Assembly (NCBI RefSeq): GCF_016124325.1
Contig: NZ_WGNY01000030.1
Span: forward strand, 1-64,000
Origin: Phenylobacterium sp.
Lineage (GTDB): Bacteria > Pseudomonadota > Alphaproteobacteria > Caulobacterales > Caulobacteraceae
Length of the DNA: 64,000 bases
Reading direction: 5' to 3'
The position numbers and the translations under genes are program-made. Shown here in pieces: positions 33,878 to 43,525 of the stretch; position 1 is the stretch's first letter, and each line of letters opens with the position of its first letter. The notes beneath the pieces were generated by a model, which searched no databases, was not told where the DNA came from, and saw only the letters and a list, made by a program, of their open reading frames with translations.

Positions 33878-36800
33878 CTACTTCTGCTCCCACCACCACG
33901 GCGCGCGCTTGTGGTCGCCGGTCACCACCTCGTTCAGCGTCAGGGAGTCGTAAATCCGGCCGCCCACCATCACGCGGCTGACCTTCTCGCTGTTGCGGAT
34001 GTCGGTCGTCGGGTCGGCGTCGATCACCACCAGGTCGGCCAGCTTGCCCGGCTCCAGCGAGCCGATGTCGGCGTCCATGCCCAGCGAGCGCGCCGGCTCG
34101 ATGGTGCCGGCCCGCAAGGCCTCGATCGGGCTCATGCCGCCGCGCACGAACGACCACAGCTCCCAGTGCGGGCCGATGCCGGCCTGCTGGCCGTGGGCGC
34201 CGATCGAGACGTGCACGCCGCGCTTGGCCAGCTTGTGCGCCTCGCGGGCGCTGTCGTCGTCGACGTAGTCCTCCTCGGGCGCGATCGGCCGGCGCACCGT
34301 GTCGGCGGCGAGCTTGGCCGGCGGGGTGTGCGCCGCCACGATCGGCTGCTTCCAGACGTCGGTGTGCGCGCGCCAGTAGGGATCGCCCGAAAGGCCGGAG
34401 AAGGTCACCACCAGGGTGGGCGTGTAGTTGGTCTTGCTCTCGCTGAAGTAGCTCAGCACGTCCTCGTAGAGGTGGAGCTGCGGGATGTTGTGCTCCAGCG
34501 TCGAGTTGCCGTCGGCGATGATGGTCATGTCCTGGCCGAACAGCGAGCCGCCCTCGGCCACCACCTGCATCCCCTCGCGCCGGGCCGCCTCCACGATCTG
34601 CTGGCGCTGGTCGCGGCGCGGCTGGTTGTAGTTCTTGATGCTCAGCGCGCCCTCGGCCTTCAGCCGGCGCACGTGGGCCAGGGCGTCGTCCAGGCTGTTG
34701 ATCTCGGCGTAGTTCCGCGCGGCCTTCGCCCCGTAGACGGGCTCGCCGGTCGAGAAGATGTGCGGCCCCACGATCTTGCCGGTCCGCTGCAGCTCGGCGG
34801 CCTCGTAGACCTCGGCGGCGCGGTTCGACGGGTCGTGGATCGTCGTGGTCCCGAGCGCCAGGTTGACCATCAGCGACCAGTTCTGCTGCGGCACCAGTTC
34901 GTCCACGCCCTGCGGCCCGTGGGCGTGGGCGTCGACCAGGCCGGGGATGATGGTCTTGCCGGTGACGTCGACCACCTTGGCGTCGGCCGGGATCTCCACC
35001 GCGCCGCGCTTGCCGACGGCCACGATGCGCGCGTCGCGCACCACCACCACGCCGTCCTCGATGATCCCGCCGTCGTCGGCCGCCATGGTCACCAGCTTGG
35101 CGCCGGTCAGGGCCACCACGCCGTGCGGGCGGTCGGCGGCCACCTCCATCGATAGCGACACGCCCGAGGTCGGCGGCTCGAACTTCGGCGCGTCCTTGGC
35201 CGGCGGCGCATCGGGGAAGAACTTGGCGGTCTCGGCGGTGAACACCGTCGGGCCGATGCTCCAGTGCAGCTCCGCGCCGCCGTTCGACCAGTGGATCCAG
35301 TCGGCGCCGCCGCGGCTGATCCGCGTCACCGGCAGCGGCCCGCCCTTCAGGTCGACCGGCACGTCCTGGGTCCCGGGCATCAGCGGCATGGCGCTGACCT
35401 CCCAGTTCTGGCGGAAGGCGAAGACCTTGCCGTCCGGGGCGACCGAGTATTCGTTGACCAACTCGCCCTCGGCGTGGACGCGGCGCGCCTCGCCGTTCAG
35501 GTCGACGCTGACGAGCTGCTGCTTGCCCTTCTCCGAGGCGGTCAGGAACAGGCGGTCGTTGGCCGCGCCGAACTGCGGCGCGCCGCCGTCGCGGGTGATC
35601 AGGCTCGCCTCGCCGCCTGCCGCCGGGATCCGGTAGACGCCGGGATTCTCGCCCCAGCGGTTCGAGGTGAGGAACCCGCCCTCGTTCTGCTCGAACACGA
35701 TGGTCCTGCCGTCGGGCGAGAAAGCGGGCCGCGCATAATGGCCCGGATGCCGGGTCACCGCCTTCGGCGTCCCGCCGGCCGCGCCCACCGTCACCACCTG
35801 GCCAAGGCCCGCGTCGGTCCAGGCCACATAGGCGATGGTCTTGCCGTCGCGCGACCACGTCGGCCACAGTTCGAAGCCCGCCTCGTCGCCCTTGGTCAGG
35901 CGCTTCGGCGCGCCCTCGCCCATCGGCTTGATCCACAGCTTGCCCAGGCTCTCGAACACCACCTGCTTGCCGTCGGGCGACACCGCCGCGAAACGGGTCA
36001 TCTTGGTCTGGAACCTGTCGGGCGAGACGGCGACCTTCGGGTGCGGCGGGTCGATCACGCTGCGGCTGTCGGCCACGTGGAACGGGATCACCGCGGCGTT
36101 GGCGCCGTCGGCGTCCACCCGCCGGATCTGGCCGCCGGCCCAGAAGACGAGGCTCTTGGAATCCGGCGTCCAGCCCATGTTGGGATAGACGCCCAGCACG
36201 GCCCAGCCTTCCTGCATGTCGGGATCGAGGCCGTCATAGACCTTGGTCTCGGCGCCCGAAGCCAGGTCCTTCACATAGAGCTTCGACTGCGCCCGCTCGC
36301 GGCGGACGAAGGCGATCTTGGTCCCGTCGGGCGACGGCTGCGGCCGCACCGACCCGCCGGCCCCCGACACGGCGGTGGTCGTCTCGCCGCTGGCCAGGTC
36401 GTAGCGCTCGATGTTGAACAGGTCGGTGTTGGAATCCTGGGCGTATTCGAAGATCGGCCCGGGGGTGACGTTCTTCTCGAAGTAGATCGCCTGGCCGTCG
36501 GGGGCGAAGACCGGCTCGCCCAGCTCCTTCTGGAACACCTCGTTGGGCCGCTTGACCAGCGGCACGCCGGCCCCGCCGCTGACGTGGTAGAGCCAGATCT
36601 CGCCGGTCCCGAGCGAGCGGCCGGTGGTGAAGTGCTTCTTCGCCGCGATGAACCGGCCGTCCGGGCTCCAGGTGGGCTGGTTGACCAGCCGGAAGTCCTC
36701 CTTGGTCACCTGGCGCTTGTCCGACCCGTCGGCGTTCATGATCCAGATGTTGTCGCCGCCGCCGCGGTCGGAGGTGAAGGCGATCCGCTTGCCGTCGGGC

Positions 36801-37087
36801 GAGAACCGCGGCTGGACCTCCCAGGCCAAGCCCTCGGCGATCCGCTTGGGCGTCCCGCCGCCGATCGGCATGAGATAGATGTCGCCCAGCAGGTCGAAGG
36901 CGATCGTCTTCCCGTCCGGGCTGACGTCGAGGTTCATCCAGGTGCCTTCGGTGACGTCCAGCGGCAATTGCCGGATGGTCAGGCCGGGCGGGGCGTTCAC
37001 GTCCCACTTGGGGGCGTCGGCGGCGTCGGCCGCGACGGCGGTGAGGCCGAGCGAAAGCGCGGCTGTGGCGAAAAGCTTGAACTTCAT
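33878..37087 (-). CDS. exported amidohydrolase fused to WD40/PD40-type beta-propellers
   Basis: 1069 residues from the ATG at 37087 (MKFKLFATAALSLGL signal peptide). The first ~680 residues contain at least a dozen PD40/TolB-like blades (FSPDGKRIAFTSDRGGGDNIW, WSPDGRFIAAKKH, FAAVSPDGKQVVFES, FSPDGRTIVFEQNEGG). The C-terminal amidohydrolase domain has the metal motif HAHG, the bridging Lys in SIKNYNQ, His in LEHNIPQLHL and SIGAHGQQ, and the closing PGKLADLVVIDADP. It probably hydrolyses peptides or cyclic amides in the periplasm, after a propeller-guided selection. It is downstream of the M20-like gene by 73 bases. Confidence 0.85.
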   Translation of the reverse strand: MKFKLFATAALSLGLTAVAADAADAPKWDVNAPPGLTIRQLPLDVTEGTWMNLDVSPDGKTIAFDLLGDIYLMPIGGGTPKRIAEGLAWEVQPRFSPDGKRIAFTSDRGGGDNIWIMNADGSDKRQVTKEDFRLVNQPTWSPDGRFIAAKKHFTTGRSLGTGEIWLYHVSGGAGVPLVKRPNEVFQKELGEPVFAPDGQAIYFEKNVTPGPIFEYAQDSNTDLFNIERYDLASGETTTAVSGAGGSVRPQPSPDGTKIAFVRRERAQSKLYVKDLASGAETKVYDGLDPDMQEGWAVLGVYPNMGWTPDSKSLVFWAGGQIRRVDADGANAAVIPFHVADSRSVIDPPHPKVAVSPDRFQTKMTRFAAVSPDGKQVVFESLGKLWIKPMGEGAPKRLTKGDEAGFELWPTWSRDGKTIAYVAWTDAGLGQVVTVGAAGGTPKAVTRHPGHYARPAFSPDGRTIVFEQNEGGFLTSNRWGENPGVYRIPAAGGEASLITRDGGAPQFGAANDRLFLTASEKGKQQLVSVDLNGEARRVHAEGELVNEYSVAPDGKVFAFRQNWEVSAMPLMPGTQDVPVDLKGGPLPVTRISRGGADWIHWSNGGAELHWSIGPTVFTAETAKFFPDAPPAKDAPKFEPPTSGVSLSMEVAADRPHGVVALTGAKLVTMAADDGGIIEDGVVVVRDARIVAVGKRGAVEIPADAKVVDVTGKTIIPGLVDAHAHGPQGVDELVPQQNWSLMVNLALGTTTIHDPSNRAAEVYEAAELQRTGKIVGPHIFSTGEPVYGAKAARNYAEINSLDDALAHVRRLKAEGALSIKNYNQPRRDQRQQIVEAARREGMQVVAEGGSLFGQDMTIIADGNSTLEHNIPQLHLYEDVLSYFSESKTNYTPTLVVTFSGLSGDPYWRAHTDVWKQPIVAAHTPPAKLAADTVRRPIAPEEDYVDDDSAREAHKLAKRGVHVSIGAHGQQAGIGPHWELWSFVRGGMSPIEALRAGTIEPARSLGMDADIGSLEPGKLADLVVIDADPTTDIRNSEKVSRVMVGGRIYDSLTLNEVVTGDHKRAPWWWEQK

Positions 37088-37160
37088 GGAGGGCCCCTCA
37101 TGGAAGCCGCCATGACTAGCAAGCAGGGCCGGGGGTGGGAACCGCGAGGCCCGCCCCGAC

Positions 37161-38702
37161 CTAGCTCCTCGCCGCCAGTGCGTAGAGGAACTCCACATAG
37201 CCCAGGCTGGCGCCCGCCATGCCGCGCAGCTTCGGGTTCTCGGCCTCGATCACATAGTACTCGTCGGGCGCGTGCTGGTGGGCCCCATGGCCGAAGCCGA
37301 AGTGGGCGGCGGGCAGGTTCACCGGCGGCCCGGTGAAGATGTAGCCCGGCCACGAGCCCGCCAGCCGGGGCGACATGCCCACCTCCAGCCCGCCCTTGCG
37401 GTAGACCTCCAGCGCCGACTGGATCACCGGCGAGGTCTCGTCGGTCTGGGTGGGGTCGTAGCCGCCCGTCCGGGTCACCGAGATGTCGCCGTAGCCCCGC
37501 CGCGCCAGGTGCGCCTTCAGCTTGCGCTCGGCCTCGTCCGCGGTCTGGTTCGGCACCAGCCGCAGGTCCAGCTTCGCCACGGCCTTCGACGGCAGGATGG
37601 TCTTGCCGCCCGGCCCCGTGTAGCCAGCGTACATGCCCTCGATGTTCACCGTCGGCTGCGAGGCCAGCCGCTCCAGCGCCTGGCGGTAGGGCAGGTCGCG
37701 CACCCAGGTCTGCACGCCCAGGAACTTCTTGCGCTCGGCCTCGCTGGTGTTGGCCGCCTGCTCGGCGATCAGCTCCTTCTGCCGCGCGGTCAGCGGCTGG
37801 ACGTTCTCGAACCAGTCGTCGATCGCCGGGTCGTTGCCGTCCTCCGACACCAGGGTCGACAGCGCCTTCACCAGCCGCCAGACGGCGCTGTCCAGCTCGG
37901 CCTTGTACGACGAGTGGATGTCGTTCTCGGCGCCCCGGCCCCAGGCCTTGGTCGAGCACACCAGCTCCACCTCGATCACCCCCTTGGCGCCCAGGTCCAC
38001 CTCCACGCTGCCCTTGGGCGTCTGCGAGGCGAACGGCATCCACACCTCGCGGCACTTGCCCAGCGCCGAGAGCACCTCGGGGCGCCGCACCAGCTGCGGG
38101 AAGTGCGGCGAGGCGATCTCCTCCTCGCCCTCGGCGATCAGCACGATGTTCACCGGCGGCTTGCGGCCGGCCGCGCGCAGCCCATGCAGCCCGGCCAGGA
38201 AGCTCGCCTCAGGCCCCTTCTGGTTCACCGCGCCGCGCCCGATCATCACCTTGCCCAGGCCGGGCCGGTCCACGATCCGCGCCTCCAGCGGCGGCGAGCT
38301 CCACTCCGACGGGTCGAACTGCTTGACATCGTACATCAGGTACATGCCCACCGACCGCGGCGAGCCGTTGTCCATGGTGGCGAACACGCCGGGCCGGCCG
38401 TCGGTCTGGATGATCGTCGTCTGCTGGAAGCCGGCGTCCTTCAGCAGCTCGGCCATGTACTGCGCGCCTTCCTGGGCGTTCAGCCCCTCGGCGGCGATCG
38501 ACGGCAGGGCGATCCAGTCCTGCAGGCGCTTGATCGCCTCCGGCCGCTGCTTGTCGATGGCCGCCTTCACGTCCGACAGGTCGCCGCCGCCGCACCGCGC
38601 GGCGGCCATCAGCGGCCCTGGCATGGCCAGACTGGCCCCCGCCGCCGCCGCCATCAGCATCAGCCCCCGCCGATGCGCCGTCCCCGGAATCCCCGCGTCC
38701 AT
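37161..38702 (-). CDS. M20-family peptidase-like protein with degenerate metal ligands
   Basis: 513 residues with a Tat-like signal peptide (HRRGLMLMAAAAGASLAMPG). The fold is M20/CNDP-type: PLEARIVDRPG, GRGAVNQKGPEASFLAG, EGEEEIASPHFP, GAENDIHSSYKAELD, then GAHQHAPDEYYVIE at the C-terminus. Two canonical ligands differ: the first His of G-H-x-D is Met123 (MYLMYDVKQFDP), and the bridging Asp is Asn160 (GAVNQKG). The catalytic Glu pair near 192-195 remains. It could be a reduced-metal enzyme or a binding protein. It lies in the monoamine oxidase operon. Confidence 0.75.
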   Translation of the reverse strand: MDAGIPGTAHRRGLMLMAAAAGASLAMPGPLMAAARCGGGDLSDVKAAIDKQRPEAIKRLQDWIALPSIAAEGLNAQEGAQYMAELLKDAGFQQTTIIQTDGRPGVFATMDNGSPRSVGMYLMYDVKQFDPSEWSSPPLEARIVDRPGLGKVMIGRGAVNQKGPEASFLAGLHGLRAAGRKPPVNIVLIAEGEEEIASPHFPQLVRRPEVLSALGKCREVWMPFASQTPKGSVEVDLGAKGVIEVELVCSTKAWGRGAENDIHSSYKAELDSAVWRLVKALSTLVSEDGNDPAIDDWFENVQPLTARQKELIAEQAANTSEAERKKFLGVQTWVRDLPYRQALERLASQPTVNIEGMYAGYTGPGGKTILPSKAVAKLDLRLVPNQTADEAERKLKAHLARRGYGDISVTRTGGYDPTQTDETSPVIQSALEVYRKGGLEVGMSPRLAGSWPGYIFTGPPVNLPAAHFGFGHGAHQHAPDEYYVIEAENPKLRGMAGASLGYVEFLYALAARS

Positions 38703-38761
38703 GATCTGCTCCCCAAAGCGTTCGCGGGGAGCTTAGGGCCGGCGCCCGACGGGCGTCGACT

Positions 38762-40210
38762 TCAAAGCAGGGCGCCGACCTCCGCCGCCGCCCGCTCGCC
38801 CGAACGGATGGCGCCGTCGATGTAGCCCACCCACGCCTCGGCGGTTTCCGTGCCCGCCCAGTGGATGCGGCCCACCGGCGCGCGCAGGGCCGGGCCGAAC
38901 GCCGTCAGCACCCCGGGGCCGGGCACGCAGACGTAGCCGCCGCGATGCAGCGGCGCCCGCGTCCAGACCTCCTCCAGATAGCCGGTCGGCGACTGGGCGG
39001 CCTCGCCGAAATAGCGGGCGATGTCGGCCAGGGTCTGCGTCTTGCGTTCGTCGGGGCTGCGGTCCGCCCACGCCTGGGCCGGGCCGCCGTCGTAGAAGCC
39101 CACCAGGGCGCCGTGCGAGCCGTCCTGGGGCGAATGATCGAACCAAGGGCCGAATTCCGTGCGGTCCGACAGCACCAGGCCGGTCAGCCCCTGCTCGCGC
39201 CAGAACGGGCGGGCATAGGCGATGTGGACCTTGATCACGCAGCCCAGCGGCATGCGCTGGGTGAGGCCGTCGCGCATCGCCGGCAGGGCCGGGGCATAGG
39301 CGATGCGGCTGGCCAGCGGCGGCGGCGCGGTGACCACCACGTAGCGCCCGCGCCAGTCGCCCTTCGGCGTCGAGACGGTGACGCCGGCGTCGTCCTGCGC
39401 GATCGAGACGGCCGGCGCGCCCAGCGTCACCGCCGGGCCCAGGTCGGCCGCCATCTTCGCCGCGAGCTGCCAGACCCCGCCCTCGAACACCGCGTCCTGC
39501 GCCCCGCCCCGCGTCGCGATCAGCTCCGAGAAGCTTCCGGCCGCCGAGGCGTAGGCCGCGAAGGCCAGCATCGACACCTGGCTGGCCTCGGACGACAGCA
39601 CCGCCCGCACGATCAGGCGGATCGCGCTTCGCACCGCCGGGGTCTCGGCGTTGGCCAGCAGCCAGCTCTCGATGGTCTGGGCGTCCAGCGCTTCCGCGCC
39701 GGGCGCGGTCCAGGGGTCGGGCATGGGCGCGGCGGCCGAAAGCGCCTCGATCTTTCCGACCACCTGCGCGAACTCGGCCATCGCCGACGGTTCCAGCGCC
39801 GGGATCTCGCCCTGGTAGGCGGCGCGATGGCCGGCGATGTCGATCAGGTTCTTGCCGGTGGCGTACTGCGGATAGACCGCCACGCCCATCGCCTTGGCCA
39901 GCGCAAGCAGCCGGGTCTGGGTGGGCCCCACCCACTGGCCGCCCAGGTCGACCACCTCGCCGGCGATCTGGCCCGGCTTGGTTCGGCCGCCCACGCGGTC
40001 GTCGGCCTCCAGCACCGCCACGCTGTGGCCGGCGGCGCGCAGCTCGCGCGCGGCGGTCAGCCCGGCGAAGCCCGCGCCCACGACGATCACGTCCGCCCGC
40101 CGGGGGCCGGCCGCCGCCTCGGCCACGGCGGGCGCCGCGGCCAGTCCCGCCATCCCGACGCCGAACCCCAGCGCCGCCCGCCGCGTCGGCGCGTCCGCTT
40201 GCCTGCCCAT
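38762..40210 (-). CDS. exported flavin monoamine oxidase family protein
   Basis: 482 residues from the ATG at 40210, which has GGGAGG 8 bases upstream. The N-terminus PTRRAALGFGVGMAGLAAAPAVA is a Tat-like signal, in keeping with a cofactor-containing exported enzyme. FAD motifs are VIVVGAGFAGLTAARELRAAG with LEADDRVGGRT, and a C-terminal IHWAGTETAEAWVGYIDGAIRSG. It oxidises an amine to aldehyde, NH3 and H2O2 (family knowledge). It is the first gene of an operon with the M20-like and amidohydrolase genes and divergent from a TetR gene with tandem operators between. Confidence 0.88.
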   Translation of the reverse strand: MGRQADAPTRRAALGFGVGMAGLAAAPAVAEAAAGPRRADVIVVGAGFAGLTAARELRAAGHSVAVLEADDRVGGRTKPGQIAGEVVDLGGQWVGPTQTRLLALAKAMGVAVYPQYATGKNLIDIAGHRAAYQGEIPALEPSAMAEFAQVVGKIEALSAAAPMPDPWTAPGAEALDAQTIESWLLANAETPAVRSAIRLIVRAVLSSEASQVSMLAFAAYASAAGSFSELIATRGGAQDAVFEGGVWQLAAKMAADLGPAVTLGAPAVSIAQDDAGVTVSTPKGDWRGRYVVVTAPPPLASRIAYAPALPAMRDGLTQRMPLGCVIKVHIAYARPFWREQGLTGLVLSDRTEFGPWFDHSPQDGSHGALVGFYDGGPAQAWADRSPDERKTQTLADIARYFGEAAQSPTGYLEEVWTRAPLHRGGYVCVPGPGVLTAFGPALRAPVGRIHWAGTETAEAWVGYIDGAIRSGERAAAEVGALL

Positions 40211-40284
40211 CGTTGGTTCCTCCCGTTCCACTCGACGGCCGCGCGCTGTTCTGGACCCGTCCCGGCCCGGCTGCTATGCCGTCT

Positions 40285-40341
40285 CGTACAAGTACGAAAC
40301 GGATATCCCGACGGGCGTCAAGCCGAATCCGTACAAGTACG
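40285..40341. promoter_or_regulatory. tandem TetR operators CGTAC-AA-GTACG
   Basis: Two identical perfect inverted repeats, CGTACAAGTACG at 40285-40296 and 40330-40341, each followed by AA. Their centres are 45 bases apart, about four helical turns. They fill the space between the divergent monoamine oxidase and TetR genes; the second is 15 bases before the TetR ATG, so it should repress tetR directly and the first the catabolic operon. Confidence 0.82.
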
Positions 40342-40356
40342 AATTGCGGAGTCGCG

Positions 40357-40956
40357 ATGACCAGGCCGAGCCTTCCGGCGACCAGCAAGGAACAGCGCCA
40401 GGAGGCCGTGCGGGCGCGCATCCTCGAGGCGGCGCGTGAGATCTTCGAGGCCAAGGGCAGCGGCGCGCTCAGCATCCGCGCCATCGCCGCGCGGGCCGGC
40501 ATCCCGGCCATGACCCTCTACAGCTACTTCCCCAGCAAGACGGCGGTGGTGCGGGCGCTGTGGTCGCTGGCCTTCGACCCCCTGTTCGCCGAGATGCGGG
40601 CCGCCGAGGACGCCGAGACCGAGCCCAGGGCGCGCCTCCTCCGGGTGGCCCAGGCCTATGTCGACTACTGGCTGGCCTTTCCCGACCGCTACCGCATCGT
40701 CTTCCTGATCGAGGACCGGCGGGAGGCCGACCAGGACCCCTGGTTCATCGGCGAGACCGACGTCATCGCCTCCTACATGCGCTTCGCCCCGCTCATCGCC
40801 GCGGCCAAGGGCGATCCCGACGGCGACCACACCCGCGAGGCCGAGGCGCTGATCTGCGCGCTCACCGGCGTCGTCCACATGCTGGTGACCGTCAGCGAAT
40901 ACCCCTGGGCCGACAGCCGGAGCTACGTCGAGGTGATGATGCGGGCGTTCGGCTGA
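40357..40956 (+). CDS. TetR/AcrR family regulator of the amine-oxidase operon
   Basis: 199 residues from the ATG at 40357 (MTRPSLPATSK), which keeps the operator outside the coding region. The HTH is ILEAAREIFEAKGSGALSIRAIAARAGIPAMTLYSYFPSKTAVVRALW. The C-terminal ligand domain is helical and includes YVDYWLAFPDRYRIVFLIED, found in several TetR_C-type domains. Divergent arrangement and tandem palindromes indicate autoregulation and control of the 40210-33878 operon. The inducer is probably an amine or peptide, by inference. Confidence 0.88.
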   Translation: MTRPSLPATSKEQRQEAVRARILEAAREIFEAKGSGALSIRAIAARAGIPAMTLYSYFPSKTAVVRALWSLAFDPLFAEMRAAEDAETEPRARLLRVAQAYVDYWLAFPDRYRIVFLIEDRREADQDPWFIGETDVIASYMRFAPLIAAAKGDPDGDHTREAEALICALTGVVHMLVTVSEYPWADSRSYVEVMMRAFG

Positions 40957-40983
40957 GGCGCCGGGCGGTTCCGCCCCGGCGCC
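40957..40983 (+). terminator. strong GC hairpin between convergent genes
   Basis: Begins immediately after the TetR stop. Left arm GGCGCCGGGCGG, loop TT, right arm CCGCCCCGGCGCC with one bulged base. There is no U-tract, so it may be a weak bidirectional terminator or RNA-stability element for tetR and the convergent TonB receptor gene. Confidence 0.5.
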
Positions 40984-41100
40984 AGCGGGACGCGCCGGCG
41001 GGGGCCGGCGGCGCGGGCTGGGCCGGGACGGGCTCGCCCGGTACGCGGGCGAAGGTGGCCGCGGCGGCGAAGGCGCGCCGCCGCGTGGAAGCGGGCCTGG

Positions 41101-43365
41101 TCAGATCGTGGCGCGCAGGGTGAACTGGAAGCTGCGGGGCGGCTGGAAGAAGTACTGGTCGTGGCTGTCCAGCGGGTTCGGCGTCGGCCCGTCGTTGATG
41201 CTGATGTCGGTGACGTCGCGCTGGTCGAACAGGTTGTAGAGCCCCAGCTGGGCCTTCACCCGGCCGAAGTCGTAGCCGACGACGAGGTTGGTGGTGCTGT
41301 ACGAGCCGATCTTGTAGTCGGCCGGCTCGCCGTCGTCGGCCCACTGCGGCCCGACGAACTTGTTGAGCAGCGACACGCTCCAGCGGTCGGCCTTGTAGAT
41401 CGCGCCCACGCCGGCGGTCCACTTGGGCGCGTTGGCGATGGTCAGGCCGGCGTCGTCCTTGGCCGAGTTGATCGAGCCGTTCACGTACAGGCTGAGGCCG
41501 TCGACGACGAGGAAGCTCGCCTGCCCCTCGATCCCCTTGTACTTCGTCGTGCCCGGCAGGTTCGTGTAGTAGGGGTCGGACTTCGGACCGACCTTGGCGA
41601 ACTTGTCGGTGAACTCGATGTAGTAGACGTCGCCGTCGAGGGTGAAGCGGCTGGCGTTATAGACGCTGCCCAGCTGGTAGTTGGTCGACTGCTGCGGCTT
41701 CAGCCCCGCGTTCAGGCCCGAGTTGGGCACGTAGAACACCTTCAGCGGCGGGATCAGGAAGCCCTTGGCGTACTGGCCGTAGACCGACCAGTTGTCGGCC
41801 AGCCGGTAGTTCACGGTCAGGAACGGCAGGGTCTTGGTGAAGGTGATGCTCGAGAACTCGCCGGCCAGGCGGGTCTTCGAGCCGACCGGCGCGCTGACCT
41901 TGCGGGTGAAGTCCAGGTACTTGATCCCCGGCGTCACGGTCAGCGCCTCGGTGGGGCGCCACTCGAAGTCGGCGAAGAGCTGGTACTGGAACCACTTCGA
42001 GTGTTCCAGGAACTGGATGTCGGCCGGCGGGACCGGCCCCGTCGCCGGCGGCTTCTCGATCGGGTTCGGCAGGTTCAGCGTCCGGTCGAGGTCGAAGCGA
42101 TGCCGGTCGGTGAAGGCGGTCTCGTACATGCCCCCCACCCGCAGCTGGCCGAATTCGAAGTCCTTCGACCCGCGGATGATGTCGCCCCAGACGCGGTAGT
42201 GGTTCAGCTTGTCGTAGCCGATGACGTCCTTGTTGCCGGCCGGGCCGGCCTTGGTCCCCACGGCCGACTTCGGGAAGGTCCCCGCCGCCAGTTCGGCCTG
42301 GTTCTGGGTGACGTCGGCCGCCGACAGGGTCTGGTTGTCGTAGTAGTAGGTGTAGGCGGTGTTCTCGAGGCCGAAGCCCTCGCCGAGATCGCCCTTCACC
42401 CGGATGTACTCGAAGTCGGTCCGCTTCCGGACGGTGTTGTACCCCTGGTAGAGCGGTGTGCTCGGGTCGTTGTTCATCGAGAAGTCTTTGCCGTACGCCG
42501 CCACCTGCGCCAGCGTGGCCCCGTTGTTGTCCGGCTCGTGGATCTTGCCCGAGTTGTGGGTGGCCAGCAGGGTTAGGGTCCAGTCCTCGCCGAGCGGCGT
42601 CTCGATCTTCAGGAACTGGTTGTACTCGCGCACCTTCGCGTAGCTGAGCGCGCCGTCGCTGAACAGCTCCTGGAAGTTGGCCGTGACCTTGGTCCCGTGC
42701 AGCGCGTCGAGCGGGCCGCTCTGCAGCGTTGTCACGAAGTTGAAGGTGTTCCAGCTGCCGGCCGTGACCTTCTGCTGGGCGTAGGGCGTGTCGCTCAGGG
42801 TGCGCGAGTAGAGCTCGATCGCGCCCCCGAAGTTGGCCTGGCCCAGGTCGCCGGCCTGCCCCGGGCCGCGGTCCACCTGCACCGCGCCCAGCGTCGAGGC
42901 CGGGAAGTAGGCGGTCGAGTGGTGCGTGGGATCGTTGGTGTCGCCGAACGGGATGCCGTCGTAGCGGACGTTGTACTCCCCGTCGCCGAAGCCGCGGATC
43001 ACCGCGTCCTTCTCGCTCAGGCCCGGACCGTTGTTGTTCACGGCCGAGACGCTGGGCGTGTTCACCAGCGTGCCGGTGAAGTCCGAGGTGTCGGCGATGG
43101 AGTCCTCGATGAAGGCGCGGGTCACGATGGCGGTCGGCTGGAAGGCCGAAATCGGCGCGGTCGCCGGCGCCAGCTTGGCCGCGTCGGTCTTGGGCGCGGT
43201 CACGACCACCTGCTCCAGCTCAGGCGAGTCCGGCCCGATCGGCCGGGGGCCGGCGGAGGCCGCGGCCTCGGCGGCGAAGGCGGCCGGGGCCATGGCGAGC
43301 GCGAGCGCGAAGCCCGATCCCGCGGCCAGGAGGGCAAGTCGCGTGGCGTGCGATGGTGTCGGCAT
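41101..43365 (-). CDS. TonB-dependent receptor
   Basis: 754 residues. A signal peptide ends near AFAAEA. The TonB box region is LEQVVVTAPKTD, with no STN domain. Plug motifs are NNNGPGLSEKDAVIRGFGDGEYNVRYDGIPFGD and VQVDRGPGQAGDLGQANFGGAIELYSR, and the barrel ends FTLRATI. The ligand is unknown. It is divergent from a response regulator gene with a striking palindrome in the 250-base gap, and convergent with TetR. This gap, 43366-43615, is AT-richer than its surroundings. Confidence 0.9.
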   Translation of the reverse strand: MPTPSHATRLALLAAGSGFALALAMAPAAFAAEAAASAGPRPIGPDSPELEQVVVTAPKTDAAKLAPATAPISAFQPTAIVTRAFIEDSIADTSDFTGTLVNTPSVSAVNNNGPGLSEKDAVIRGFGDGEYNVRYDGIPFGDTNDPTHHSTAYFPASTLGAVQVDRGPGQAGDLGQANFGGAIELYSRTLSDTPYAQQKVTAGSWNTFNFVTTLQSGPLDALHGTKVTANFQELFSDGALSYAKVREYNQFLKIETPLGEDWTLTLLATHNSGKIHEPDNNGATLAQVAAYGKDFSMNNDPSTPLYQGYNTVRKRTDFEYIRVKGDLGEGFGLENTAYTYYYDNQTLSAADVTQNQAELAAGTFPKSAVGTKAGPAGNKDVIGYDKLNHYRVWGDIIRGSKDFEFGQLRVGGMYETAFTDRHRFDLDRTLNLPNPIEKPPATGPVPPADIQFLEHSKWFQYQLFADFEWRPTEALTVTPGIKYLDFTRKVSAPVGSKTRLAGEFSSITFTKTLPFLTVNYRLADNWSVYGQYAKGFLIPPLKVFYVPNSGLNAGLKPQQSTNYQLGSVYNASRFTLDGDVYYIEFTDKFAKVGPKSDPYYTNLPGTTKYKGIEGQASFLVVDGLSLYVNGSINSAKDDAGLTIANAPKWTAGVGAIYKADRWSVSLLNKFVGPQWADDGEPADYKIGSYSTTNLVVGYDFGRVKAQLGLYNLFDQRDVTDISINDGPTPNPLDSHDQYFFQPPRSFQFTLRATI

Positions 43366-43525
43366 GGTGTCCCCGTCTTGATCGTTGGCGGGACACGCCG
43401 CGCAGCCGCCCCCAGCAGCAAGCGAAAGAAATGCTGCGGAAATGCGAAGCTTTTGCGTCAGTCTATAAGTATTTGTTCGTATTCGGATTTTTGCGCTAAA
43501 TCGGCTGCGTCTGAAAACTGTCGCA

